In this document: piece by piece, positions 47,175 to 54,118 of the stretch
Numbering within the stretch: the first letter of the stretch is position 1
How the letters are laid out: every line of letters begins with the position of its first letter
DNA from: Alkalinema sp. CACIAM 70d
GTDB taxonomy: Bacteria > Cyanobacteriota > Cyanobacteriia > Leptolyngbyales > Leptolyngbyaceae
DNA: 64,000 nucleotides
Reading direction: 5' to 3'
NCBI GenBank assembly: GCA_002148405.1
Contig: MUGG01000214.1
Coordinates: 18,532 to 82,531 of the forward strand
The notes under the pieces: generated by a model
The model's database searches: none
Seen by the model: only the letters and a program-made list of their open reading frames with translations
What the model was told of the DNA's origin: nothing
Translations under genes and position numbers: made by a program

Positions 47175-47498
47175 TCAAGAGAATTTTGAGATGATTTCCC
47201 TACAAGTGGTATAAATAAGCGATCTGACTTGCTCTAAATACATTTCCCTTTCGCAGTCCATCGCTGAGAGTGCATCAGATGACCATCCAAGTCTCTCATC
47301 TCCTATTGGAAAATCGTCTGTTTCAGAAACGATTCCTACAAGAGGAAGAAACGTTTCTTCGGAGTCATTGATTTGATAATGCAAAGTTACTAACTGACGG
47401 CAGCCTTCAAGAGTGTCAATCTTATCTGAAATGATACTCTTAGCTATATCTACAATTTCTAACTTAGCATCACTAGCTTCATTGCTTGAGTAATTCAT
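47175..47498 (-). CDS. Putative immunity protein for the adjacent RHS toxin
   Basis: The start ATG at 47498 has GGAG 7-10 bases before, giving 107 residues; the longer frame starts with TTG at 47513. The product is acidic and helical, with LEGCRQLVTLHYQIND, LPLVGIVSETDDFPIG and MYLEQVRSLIYTTC. The VGIxSETDxxPIG pattern recurs in proteins next to toxins, but no family name is certain. It starts 23 bases after the RHS toxin stop on the same strand, the usual place for an immunity gene. The immunity role is inferred from position. Confidence 0.6.
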   Translation of the reverse strand: MNYSSNEASDAKLEIVDIAKSIISDKIDTLEGCRQLVTLHYQINDSEETFLPLVGIVSETDDFPIGDERLGWSSDALSAMDCEREMYLEQVRSLIYTTCREIISKFS

Positions 47499-47521
47499 TA
47501 AATTCTCCTTCAATTATTGTG

Positions 47522-49126
47522 TCAGGGTATAACTTTGATTTTATGTTCTACTTGTTGTCCTGTCTGAAAATTCTCATACCAATGGGTTTCAACATGAGTT
47601 CCATCAGCAGCTTTATACGAGGAAGAAGATTTTTTGAGCCAATCTCCAGGATTTCCACCGTATTCACGAGCTAGACGAGGGGAGTCTCGAAGTGGGACAT
47701 TTCCACGGCTGCCTCGACCTGCAATAGTTACGCCTGCTTCTCCCATTTGCTCTTGACTTGCAAGGGCTTTATTGAGGTCAATAAGTTCTTGGTCAAGTCG
47801 TCGAGGACCACCCGGTAAATCTTCAGGTGAAATCTTACAAGTATTATGAACTAAAATTCCAATGTTAGTGACATGGTAAGTATGTAATTCTTCAACTTCA
47901 ATGTTGTAGACTGAGAACTTACCTGTTTCAGGTTCAATTAAATTGACGTAGACGATTTCTCCTTCTCTAGTTAATAACTGAGTTCCAACCTCCAGTGTCC
48001 TAGCTACCTGCCATCCATAGGTGGGAACCCAGAAGGGATGCTCTGGCGTACAGACAATCGTAGTGTCATCTACCTGGATATGTAGTACAGTATCGGTCTT
48101 GTGTTCAAACCGCTGCTTGACCCTTCGATTTCCTGTGATGCCCAATATCGGATCGCTAGCAACAACAAATTCACCTACCCTTAGCTCTTCGATCGGTTTC
48201 TCTCCATGAGGAGTCAGAACCAAAGTTCCTGCGACAAAGCATGTGCTTAGAGGTTTTCCAGTACCGCGAGCTAAATCATCTCCCCATTGTCTGACGGTTC
48301 GCAGGGCATTGCCCGCGCCTCTGCCTAAATCATCAGAGAGTTTTCCAGTAGCTAACAGTAGCCTGCCACAGCCCTTCAGAATATCTGGCGCAGCTTTTCC
48401 TAGCTGAATTCCAAAATCAGCAAACATTGCCCACCCTAGAACTGTCGCTGTTTTGTCATAATTTTCCGCAGTCGCTAGAGAGGCTAGAGAACCCCCAACC
48501 CCTGCACCTAGCTTCTCTAAAGGACTTGCAGAGGAATCATTGAACCGACTGACGTAGTGGTCTCTAGCAGTGGCAGCCTGAGCCATAATTGTTGGTCTGA
48601 TACTAGAGACCGCGTCACTGACATCCCCACCATTGCGATAAAAATCGATCGTTCCTTTGATGCCATACTTTACTGTATCCGCAGTATTTTGAACCAGTCT
48701 TTGTGTGCCCTGAATCAACCTTTGCGCGCCTTCTAAAAACAATCCCGAGGGGTCAGTCGCCATGGCAGGACTATTCCCGACATAGCGATACAGATTGCTA
48801 TCACCTGCCGCAAAGCCTAACGGGTCTTGCCCAATGAACCGTCCCGTATTGGCATCATAATACCGAGCACGATAGTAATACTGTTGCGATTCCCCATCCC
48901 ACTCCCGTCCAGTAAAGCGATAGCGCGTATCCACTCCAGCATTGCCAGACTCACCCACCAGCTTACCAAAGGCATCGTAGGTAAAGCTTCTCTGAATCAC
49001 ACCACTATCATTAATCAACGCCCTCGTCGAACCCAAATGATCCGCCAAGAACCAATCCGTCCGATCGCCCACCTGCTGCGCCAAGACCTGATCGACCCCT
49101 GGCCCATACAGATTTTGATAGAAATG
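47522..49126 (-). CDS. RHS-family polymorphic toxin, N-terminally truncated, with Hint domain and C-terminal toxin
   Basis: The frame is open from about 49126 and has no good start; the TTG at 49084 is the first common start codon. Counting from 49084, residues 8-92 are the last part of the RHS core (DHLGSTRALI, RYRFTGREWD, RARYYDANTGRFIGQDPLGF). A hydrophobic linker (about 110-280) precedes a Hint domain at 282-415 (CFVAGTLVLTPHG, TPEHPFW, HNTC), an intein-like autoprotease. The last about 104 residues are the variable toxin tip (YGGNPGDWLKKSSSSY; THWYENFQTG). Only 'NLYGPGVDQ' of the large upstream RHS barrel remains, so it is an orphan cassette, possibly silent. The toxin family is not recognised. 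Confidence 0.85.
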   Translation of the reverse strand, partial: HFYQNLYGPGVDQVLAQQVGDRTDWFLADHLGSTRALINDSGVIQRSFTYDAFGKLVGESGNAGVDTRYRFTGREWDGESQQYYYRARYYDANTGRFIGQDPLGFAAGDSNLYRYVGNSPAMATDPSGLFLEGAQRLIQGTQRLVQNTADTVKYGIKGTIDFYRNGGDVSDAVSSIRPTIMAQAATARDHYVSRFNDSSASPLEKLGAGVGGSLASLATAENYDKTATVLGWAMFADFGIQLGKAAPDILKGCGRLLLATGKLSDDLGRGAGNALRTVRQWGDDLARGTGKPLSTCFVAGTLVLTPHGEKPIEELRVGEFVVASDPILGITGNRRVKQRFEHKTDTVLHIQVDDTTIVCTPEHPFWVPTYGWQVARTLEVGTQLLTREGEIVYVNLIEPETGKFSVYNIEVEELHTYHVTNIGILVHNTCKISPEDLPGGPRRLDQELIDLNKALASQEQMGEAGVTIAGRGSRGNVPLRDSPRLAREYGGNPGDWLKKSSSSYKAADGTHVETHWYENFQTGQQVEHKIKVIP

Positions 49127-49164
49127 CTACACTAGTTCTCAGGTTATATCCTGCATATCATCCT

Positions 49165-49368
49165 ATGACGCCTGCTACTATCGAGATTCTAAATGCGATC
49201 GAGCGTTTGCCCAATCTGGAGCAGCATCAGTTAATTGTGACCTTACTACGTCGGATGCCAGCGATCGAAATCGACGAATTGCGAGATGAAGAATTAGTAG
49301 CTTGTGCTGAGGCGATTTTCTTAGAACTCGATCAAGAAGAAGCCCGATCGACCAAGCTGGAAGGATAA
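49165..49368 (+). CDS. Putative antitoxin of a MazF/PemK-type pair
   Basis: The 67-residue product is a small acidic helical protein (IEILNAIERLPNLEQHQLIV, LRRMPAIEI, ELRDEELVACAEAIFLELD) with no family I can name. It directly precedes the MazF/PemK toxin gene, with 2 bases between stop and start, so the pair would be translated together. Acidic small upstream proteins are typical antitoxins. Assignment is by position, size and charge. The pair reads opposite to the RHS gene, starting about 40 bases from its broken end. Confidence 0.65.
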   Translation: MTPATIEILNAIERLPNLEQHQLIVTLLRRMPAIEIDELRDEELVACAEAIFLELDQEEARSTKLEG

Positions 49369-49370
49369 GT

Positions 49371-49685
49371 GTGTTGAACCGTCGTGAAGTGTGGCTGACT
49401 GATTTAGGTATGGTTGCGAAAGTTCGCCCCTGCCTGATTGTAAGTATTCCTGTGACAATGCAAGACCGCGCTTTAGTCTGCCTTATCCCTCATACAACTG
49501 CTCTGCGCGGGTCTCGGTTTGAGGTGGAATTACGGTTACGCTTTTTAAAGCCTGGAGCCTTTGATGTTCAAAATCTGGTTACGGTGCCTCAAGTGAAATT
49601 AATTCGCAAGCTAGGAGTTTTGACAGAGATGGAAATGGCCGCGATCGAGGAGCGACTCAAGCTATGGCTGAATTTGAACGACTGA
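49371..49685 (+). CDS. MazF/PemK-family toxin (putative endoribonuclease)
   Basis: The 104-residue protein has the PemK/MazF pattern: REVWLTDLGMVAKVRPCLIV (the usual G.....RP.lvv), VCLIPHTTALRGSRFEVEL, and VQNLVTVPQVKLIRKLG, followed by a C-terminal helix (EMAAIEERLKLWLNL). Such toxins cut RNA and slow growth until the antitoxin returns. The typical catalytic Arg and Thr positions look kept in RPC and PHTT. The start is GTG at 49371. Confidence 0.88.
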   Translation: MLNRREVWLTDLGMVAKVRPCLIVSIPVTMQDRALVCLIPHTTALRGSRFEVELRLRFLKPGAFDVQNLVTVPQVKLIRKLGVLTEMEMAAIEERLKLWLNLND

Positions 49686-49994
49686 ACAGCCTGGAAGGGA
49701 CAGACTTAGTAGTTTGACTGGTAGGAGCGATCGTACTTTTGGACAACTGAGATTGACCATCTTTAAGGAACAAGCGATCGCCGATCTATAAGTGTTGTGC
49801 TGCAATCCAGCGACCACCTGCAAAATAGTGTGGTTCTTCAAGAGTAATTTTGATTGCCCCTTGAAGTTTCATCCTTGTCCCTGTGTACAAAACGATGACT
49901 TACTTTTTCCCCTACAGGTTCAACAGCAACGAGTTATTGATTGGCGAGGTGGCTCTCCAGTTATGCAGCAATCACAGTCAATATAGATCTCATA
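49686..49994. other. Intergenic region between mazF-type gene and IS630 element
   Basis: About 310 bases contain the inner direct repeat copy 2 (49728-49776) and otherwise unassigned sequence, up to the left end of the IS element at 49995. No gene is supported. Confidence 0.45.
49728..49776. repeat. Short dispersed direct repeat (inner), copy 2
   Basis: Second copy of the segment at 47115-47164, containing ACAACTGAGATTGACC and TCTTTAAGGAACAAGCG, same strand. It follows the MazF-type gene by about 40 bases. Confidence 0.85.
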
Positions 49995-50023
49995 CGAAAT
50001 CCGGGTGTTAAAGTGACACTATT

Positions 50024-50590
50024 CTATAGCTCCTTCCACCAATGAAACAATGTGTGCTGTCGAATGACTTCTGGCATGGCCACAAGAGTATTACAACGAG
50101 TAGCTAAGGTTTCTTCGAGGGCATCCAAGCTCTCAAACTTTCGATTGACCAAGGGTTCATCACTCAGTTGCCATAAATGTTCAGCAGGTTGTAACTCAGG
50201 AGAATAGGGAGGCAAAAATTCCAGATGAATGCCGGGTGGCACCACAACTTTTTTGGCTCGATGCCATCCAGCTCCATCAATCACCAGTAAGACCTGTTTG
50301 GTGTCTCCTGCCCCCACCGCTTTTGCGAACTCCTGCAAGGCTCGATTGAACCAATCCACACTCACTCTGGGCAGGATGAACCACTGGGACAATCCACTGT
50401 GAGGACAAACGAAGGCATACAGGTAGAGCCATTGATAGCGGTGATGCACGGTAGTAATGGGGCGTTGTCCGCGTTTTGACCACACCTTGCGAAGAATCGG
50501 TTTAAGTCCAAGACGATGTTCATCAAACGCCCAGACTTCTATCTGAGCCTGGGGATAGGCTTGCCTCAACTGCTCGACTCGCTGGGGCAA
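50024..50590 (-). CDS. IS630-family transposase, DDE part (ORF B)
   Basis: The 188-residue frame holds the DDE nuclease: EVWAFDEHRLGLKP (first Asp), LLVIDGAGWHRAKKV (second Asp) and LPPYSPELQPAEHLWQ (Glu). It overlaps the helix-turn-helix frame by 25 bases and lacks an independent good start, so it is probably made as a fusion by -1 frameshifting on seven A residues, giving FKKNLPQRVEQL. It ends 29 bases inside the element's left terminus. Confidence 0.88.
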   Translation of the reverse strand: MPQRVEQLRQAYPQAQIEVWAFDEHRLGLKPILRKVWSKRGQRPITTVHHRYQWLYLYAFVCPHSGLSQWFILPRVSVDWFNRALQEFAKAVGAGDTKQVLLVIDGAGWHRAKKVVVPPGIHLEFLPPYSPELQPAEHLWQLSDEPLVNRKFESLDALEETLATRCNTLVAMPEVIRQHTLFHWWKEL

Positions 50591-51084
50591 GTTTTTTTAA
50601 AAGCAGTTTGAGCTTCCTCATCGGCCTTGGCATGACGGGGACGGGGGCGTTGCCCACTGTAATTAAGTCGCTTCAAGTAATCCCAACCTCGTTGAGGGTG
50701 AACCTGCGCTCGCCCTGTTTTCTGAGCTATCCATTGCGCCACTTTCGGCCCACTCCATAGCCCACCATCGGCAGGAGGAGCTTGTAAGGCTTGGTCGAGT
50801 TCTGCTTGTTGTGCTGCACTCAACAGCGCACGACTGCTCATCTGCCGTCCACCTCGTCGATTTGCGATCGCCTCAACCCCCTGTTGATTGTAAGCATAGA
50901 CCACCTTGCGAGCGTAGGAATAGCTCACACCAACGGCGGCGGCGGCATCGAGCAGATACCACTGTTGTGAGACTAACCAGAGCAAGTGCCAGCGTCGCGA
51001 CTCTACTGAGTCAGAACTACTGTGATAGCGAGCTTTCAGTTCCTCGCAACTCAGATGATTTGTGAGTGTAATTGTACGTCCCAT
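50566..51084 (-). CDS. IS630-family transposase, helix-turn-helix part (ORF A)
   Basis: The 172-residue frame has two helix-turn-helix units (DSVESRRWHLLWLVSQQWYL; AAAAVGVSYSYARKVV) and the winged-helix IS630 DNA-binding region (GPKVAQWIAQKTGRAQVHPQ; WDYLKRLNYSGQRPRPRH). It ends AFKKTCPSESSS after the slippery sequence TTTTAAAAAAAC at about 50594-50605. Alone it would be only a DNA-binding product. Confidence 0.85.
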   Translation of the reverse strand: MGRTITLTNHLSCEELKARYHSSSDSVESRRWHLLWLVSQQWYLLDAAAAVGVSYSYARKVVYAYNQQGVEAIANRRGGRQMSSRALLSAAQQAELDQALQAPPADGGLWSGPKVAQWIAQKTGRAQVHPQRGWDYLKRLNYSGQRPRPRHAKADEEAQTAFKKTCPSESSS

Positions 51085-51128
51085 CCCTCCATTCTATAGT
51101 GTTACTCTATAGCCGGATTCCGTATCAG

Positions 51129-51344
51129 CTAGATCTCTACTCTGCCATCAACAAAAATGAATTCATCTGCCGATAGCCACATTTCTGCTTCCTCATAATC
51201 TGTCGTTTTCATAATAACTTTCCGATTATCTTGTGGATCAATAATCAGGAACTCGCTAGGATTATCTTCATCAACACACAGTAATAGAACATATGGAAGA
51301 TGATTAGAATCATTGATCCAAACTTCACACCAACTAATATTCAT
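51129..51344 (-). CDS. Orphan putative immunity protein
   Basis: The 71-residue protein begins MNISWCEVWINDSNHLPYVL and has LLLCVDEDNPSEFLIIDPQD and a Trp/Glu-rich end (EEAEMWLSADEFIFVDG). It is acidic, with a GAGG site before the ATG. It lies directly downstream of the RHS remnant at 51357-51747, the position for an immunity gene. Its cognate toxin is almost gone, so it may now be a leftover or protect against a toxin from other cells. No family name is certain. Confidence 0.6.
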   Translation of the reverse strand: MNISWCEVWINDSNHLPYVLLLCVDEDNPSEFLIIDPQDNRKVIMKTTDYEEAEMWLSADEFIFVDGRVEI

Positions 51345-51356
51345 TCTTGTACCTCA

Positions 51357-51747
51357 TTATGGAGTTGATGGGCGTGGTCTTGGCATAATATGGTACTTTC
51401 CATCACTACTCACTACTATCTCTCCGTAGCACTGAATCTTTACCTCTCCTTAAAATTGCAACGGGTCTTGTCCAATGAACCGTCCCGTATTGGCATCATA
51501 ATACCGAGCACGATAGTAATACTGTTGCGATTCCCCATCCCACTCCCGTTCAGTAAAGCGATACCGTGTATCCACCCCAGCATTGCCAGACTCACCTACC
51601 AGCTTACCAAAGGCATCATAGGTAAAGCTTTTCTGAATCACACCACTATCATTAATCAACGCCCTCGTCGAACCCAAATGATCCGCCAAGAACCAATCCG
51701 TCCGATCGCCCCCTTGCTGCGACCAGACCTGATCGACTCTTGGCCCC
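51357..51747 (-). pseudogene. RHS core remnant joined to a lost toxin tail
   Basis: From about 51742 the frame reads GPRVDQVWSQQGGDRTDWF, DHLGSTRALI, RYRFTEREWD and TGRFIGQDPLQF, then TAA (51450-51452). The same frame goes on after the stop with about 30 further codons (GEVKIQCYGEIVV, GKYHIMPRPRPSTP) to TAA at 51357-51359, just before the orphan immunity gene. This looks like a deletion joining the conserved core end (QDPL) to the last part of a toxin domain. It is a close duplicate of the RHS stretch 48826-49109. The upstream RHS part is missing. Confidence 0.75.
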
Positions 51748-51799
51748 TATAAATAGGCCGTACCCAGCCCCGTTGCTATAGCTACAATCCCGGATTTGA

Positions 51800-51843
51800 T
51801 ATTAGGGCAATTGCAGGACTGCACGCACCCAGAGCGGATTGAT
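51800..51843. repeat. Short dispersed direct repeat (outer), copy 2
   Basis: Matches 46032-46075 in the same orientation; it also encodes the last residues of the GNAT gene (NPLWVRAVLQLP) on the minus strand. The same tail peptide recurs, in varied form, in the first copy. Confidence 0.7.
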
Positions 51844-52407
51844 GAGAGAGGATTGCAGTTGCGGCCCCGTAGATCGCAGCGATCGCAAAACATTCGGTTG
51901 CAAATCCAACTCTCGATAAATTCGATCGCAGGGTTCTCCGGGAATAGGTCGGCGATCGATGATGCGGAAACCGACTTTATCGTAAATCGTCTGGGCTTTA
52001 GCTTCGTTGGGATCCGTAGAGGTATAGAGGCGCAGGTAGTGTTTTCCCGCTAGTTTTGCTTTGTTAATCGCAAAATTGAGGAGATCTTTCCCGATTCCCT
52101 GGCCCCGATAGGCCGGATCAACACAAAACATGGCAATCCACAGGGCTTCATCGGCGTCTTCCCGATGGTTGTATAGCCCAATCAAGCCCGCCACTTGAGG
52201 GGATTGAGGCTCTCGATCGTCCACAGCAACCCAATAGTTTAGCTGCTGCACCCCCGCAATCAAGAAACCTAAGCGATAGAGGAATTTATCCCGGTTTAAA
52301 CAAGCTCGTAGGCTCATTTGCTCAAAAATGGTTTTGCTGGGAAACGTTCGATCGAGTACAGAAATTGCACCATGCAGCATCACATGGCTAAGCGGTTGAA
52401 TCAACAT
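51802..52407 (-). CDS. GNAT-family N-acetyltransferase
   Basis: The 201-residue protein has a GNAT core: VAGLIGLYNH, LWIAMFCVDPAYRGQGIGKDLL (the acetyl-CoA-binding R/Q-x-x-G-x-G/A loop) and IYDKVGFRIIDRR. The acceptor is unknown. After the core, the last about 30 residues are unusual and end in a short repeated sequence (LWVRAVLQLP), so the natural stop may have been replaced by an inserted repeat. The ATG at 52407 is the start. Confidence 0.85.
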   Translation of the reverse strand: MLIQPLSHVMLHGAISVLDRTFPSKTIFEQMSLRACLNRDKFLYRLGFLIAGVQQLNYWVAVDDREPQSPQVAGLIGLYNHREDADEALWIAMFCVDPAYRGQGIGKDLLNFAINKAKLAGKHYLRLYTSTDPNEAKAQTIYDKVGFRIIDRRPIPGEPCDRIYRELDLQPNVLRSLRSTGPQLQSSLINPLWVRAVLQLP

Positions 52408-53299
52408 AAAAAGGATTGACTGAATAAATCAAAAAATCAAGCAAAAAATAAAAATGCACGATATTTCGTGATGAAAAATGCCCTTTCCATGCACGAAAAT
52501 GCAACACTAACTACAATGCTGAAGCAAGGTTAAAAAACCTAATCAGCAGCAACCATGAATCAAAAAATGCTACGTGAAGCCCATAGCTTCCTTAATGGTA
52601 AAACAATCATTAATGGTAGAAAGTACAGCAAAACTTACACACGGAACCCCAAATTTCCAGTGTGAAACTTCAGCACAATTGCAACTGTTGCTCAATGAAT
52701 GCACCAGACCCACGATCGGTGCATCCCGATCGCAAGCTATAGAACGCTCTATAGCCATTAAGACTAGAAACACTGAACCCTCTATAACTGGGGTCAGTCG
52801 CACGCTCAAGTAAGCTGCAATCTTAGAGAAGCTATAGTCTCAATGTAATCTCAATTGAAACTAGCTAGGTATCAGGTATGTCAGGAATTCTCATCAAGAA
52901 GTACTTCATAAACTTTGTCCTCCCCAAAAGCCCAAAATGCTCTTAACATCCTAGGTTTGGACTCTGTTTGATAACTATAGGCTAACCCTTTTTACAAACT
53001 TCGTCAAGTTGCAAGCTCCGGGAGTCAGTCGCCATACTCTACCATGCAATTGATTAATGGAATCCATCAATACCGTGGGAGACGCCATGGGAGACGACGC
53101 CATGGAAGACATTGCAAACAATAGATAAAGTCATCGTATTGCGCCTAAAATCGATTGACTCGATATAGATTCAATATTTTTTTAGAAATGGATACAATAC
53201 AAGGGATGAATTACACTTCCCAGGATTATCCCTGAAGGTGGTGAGTTCTGAGTGTTATGCAGAAGACAAGATTGACGCAGAAGACAAGAGGAGAACACA
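52408..53299. other. Long intergenic region without a supported gene
   Basis: About 890 bases separate the GNAT gene and the DUF4079 gene. Two 79-residue frames on opposite strands (52570-52809 and 52574-52813) overlap almost entirely; neither has family features or a good ribosome-binding site. There are small duplications (TTAATGGTAAAACAATCATTAATGGTAG; GGGAGACGCCATGGGAGACGACGCCATGG). AT-rich sequence near 53160-53200 may contain the promoter of the next gene. Confidence 0.5.
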
Positions 53300-53788
53300 A
53301 TGGCCTTTGGAGATGAGTTAGCCCAAAAGCTCCAGCCGATCGTGGACTGGTTTGCTTCGTTTAATACACCAGAACCGATCGTTCACTGGGGCCATCCTGT
53401 GATGATGGGGATTGTGGCATTTGTGATGGGCGGAGCCGTAGCCCTAGCAGGCTGGAAAGTCCGCACCTCCACTGATGAAGAAGTGGTGGATAAAAATCGC
53501 CAACTGCACCGCAAAACTGCACCCTTTATGACCATGTTCATCGCCATGGGCTACACCGGCGGGGTTCTATCGCTGGTCATGCAGGGTAAACCCATCTTAG
53601 AAAGCCCCCACTTTATTACGGGTACGCTAGTGGTGGCATTACTGATGGCCAATGGGGCTATTTCTTTCTTCGGCATCAAAAAAGGTGTGGAAGGGGCCCG
53701 GAATGTTCACGCTTACCTGGGTAGTGGGATCATGGTGTTGCTCGTGATTCATGCGGCATTGGGGCTCAAGCTGGGGCTTTCTATCTAA
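53300..53788 (+). CDS. DUF4079 membrane protein (cytochrome b561-like)
   Basis: The 162-residue protein has four membrane segments and the DUF4079 pattern: PIVHWGHPVMMGIVAF, an HRKTAPFMTM segment, then NVHAYLGSGIMVLLVIHAALG. Paired histidines in the first, second and last segments could bind heme, as in b561-type proteins. The function is not established. A strong AGGAG site precedes the ATG at 53300. Confidence 0.85.
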   Translation: MAFGDELAQKLQPIVDWFASFNTPEPIVHWGHPVMMGIVAFVMGGAVALAGWKVRTSTDEEVVDKNRQLHRKTAPFMTMFIAMGYTGGVLSLVMQGKPILESPHFITGTLVVALLMANGAISFFGIKKGVEGARNVHAYLGSGIMVLLVIHAALGLKLGLSI

Positions 53789-53928
53789 GTTGAGGCTTTT
53801 CATCTAAGACGGGTTCGGGGAAATCATGGGTTTCCGTCAGCCATGCCAACGTCAGCCATGCCAACATCTGTGATTGCCATCTCAAAATTTCAATTACAAA
53901 CTTCAACAACATAATTTGATGACTGGAG

Positions 53929-53953
53929 GGCGTTCTTAGGAGCGCCTTTTTTT
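53929..53953 (+). terminator. Rho-independent terminator
   Basis: GGCGTTC and GAGCGCC pair around TTAG, followed by seven T residues. It lies about 140 bases downstream of the DUF4079 stop and would end that transcript. Confidence 0.8.
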
Positions 53954-54118
53954 CATCAGTTCAACGTATGAGAGAAGCTGGTCACTGACCGATCGATCGC
54001 TGCCCTGACATGATGAATCTTCTGTGGAGACCCCGCACAGGGGCAGAAATTCCGGTATTTTAGGGAGAGCCAAGGCGACCCTTGGTGCTGTTTTGCGGAA
54101 CCCACGAGAGAATTGATT

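Larger units (their letters stand above)
49995..51122 (-). mobile_element. IS630-family insertion element, about 1.13 kb
   Basis: Ends are imperfect inverted repeats: CGAAATCCGG at the left (49995) and, on the other strand, CGGAATCCGG at the right (51122). Both continue with related sequence (GTGACACTATTCTATAG vs GTAACACTATAGAATGG). TA flanks both ends (49993-49994 and 51123-51124), matching the TA target duplication of IS630/Tc1-mariner elements. It carries two overlapping transposase frames. The element separates the toxin-antitoxin pair from the orphan immunity gene. It looks complete. Confidence 0.85.

Noticed and set aside
51390..51752. Plus-strand 120-codon frame over the RHS remnant
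   Set aside because: It is the complement of RHS coding sequence; a similar shadow frame exists at the other RHS copy (48827-49135).
52570..52813. Two overlapping 79-codon frames on opposite strands
   Set aside because: Neither has a good ribosome-binding site, homology or codon pattern that distinguishes it from the other.
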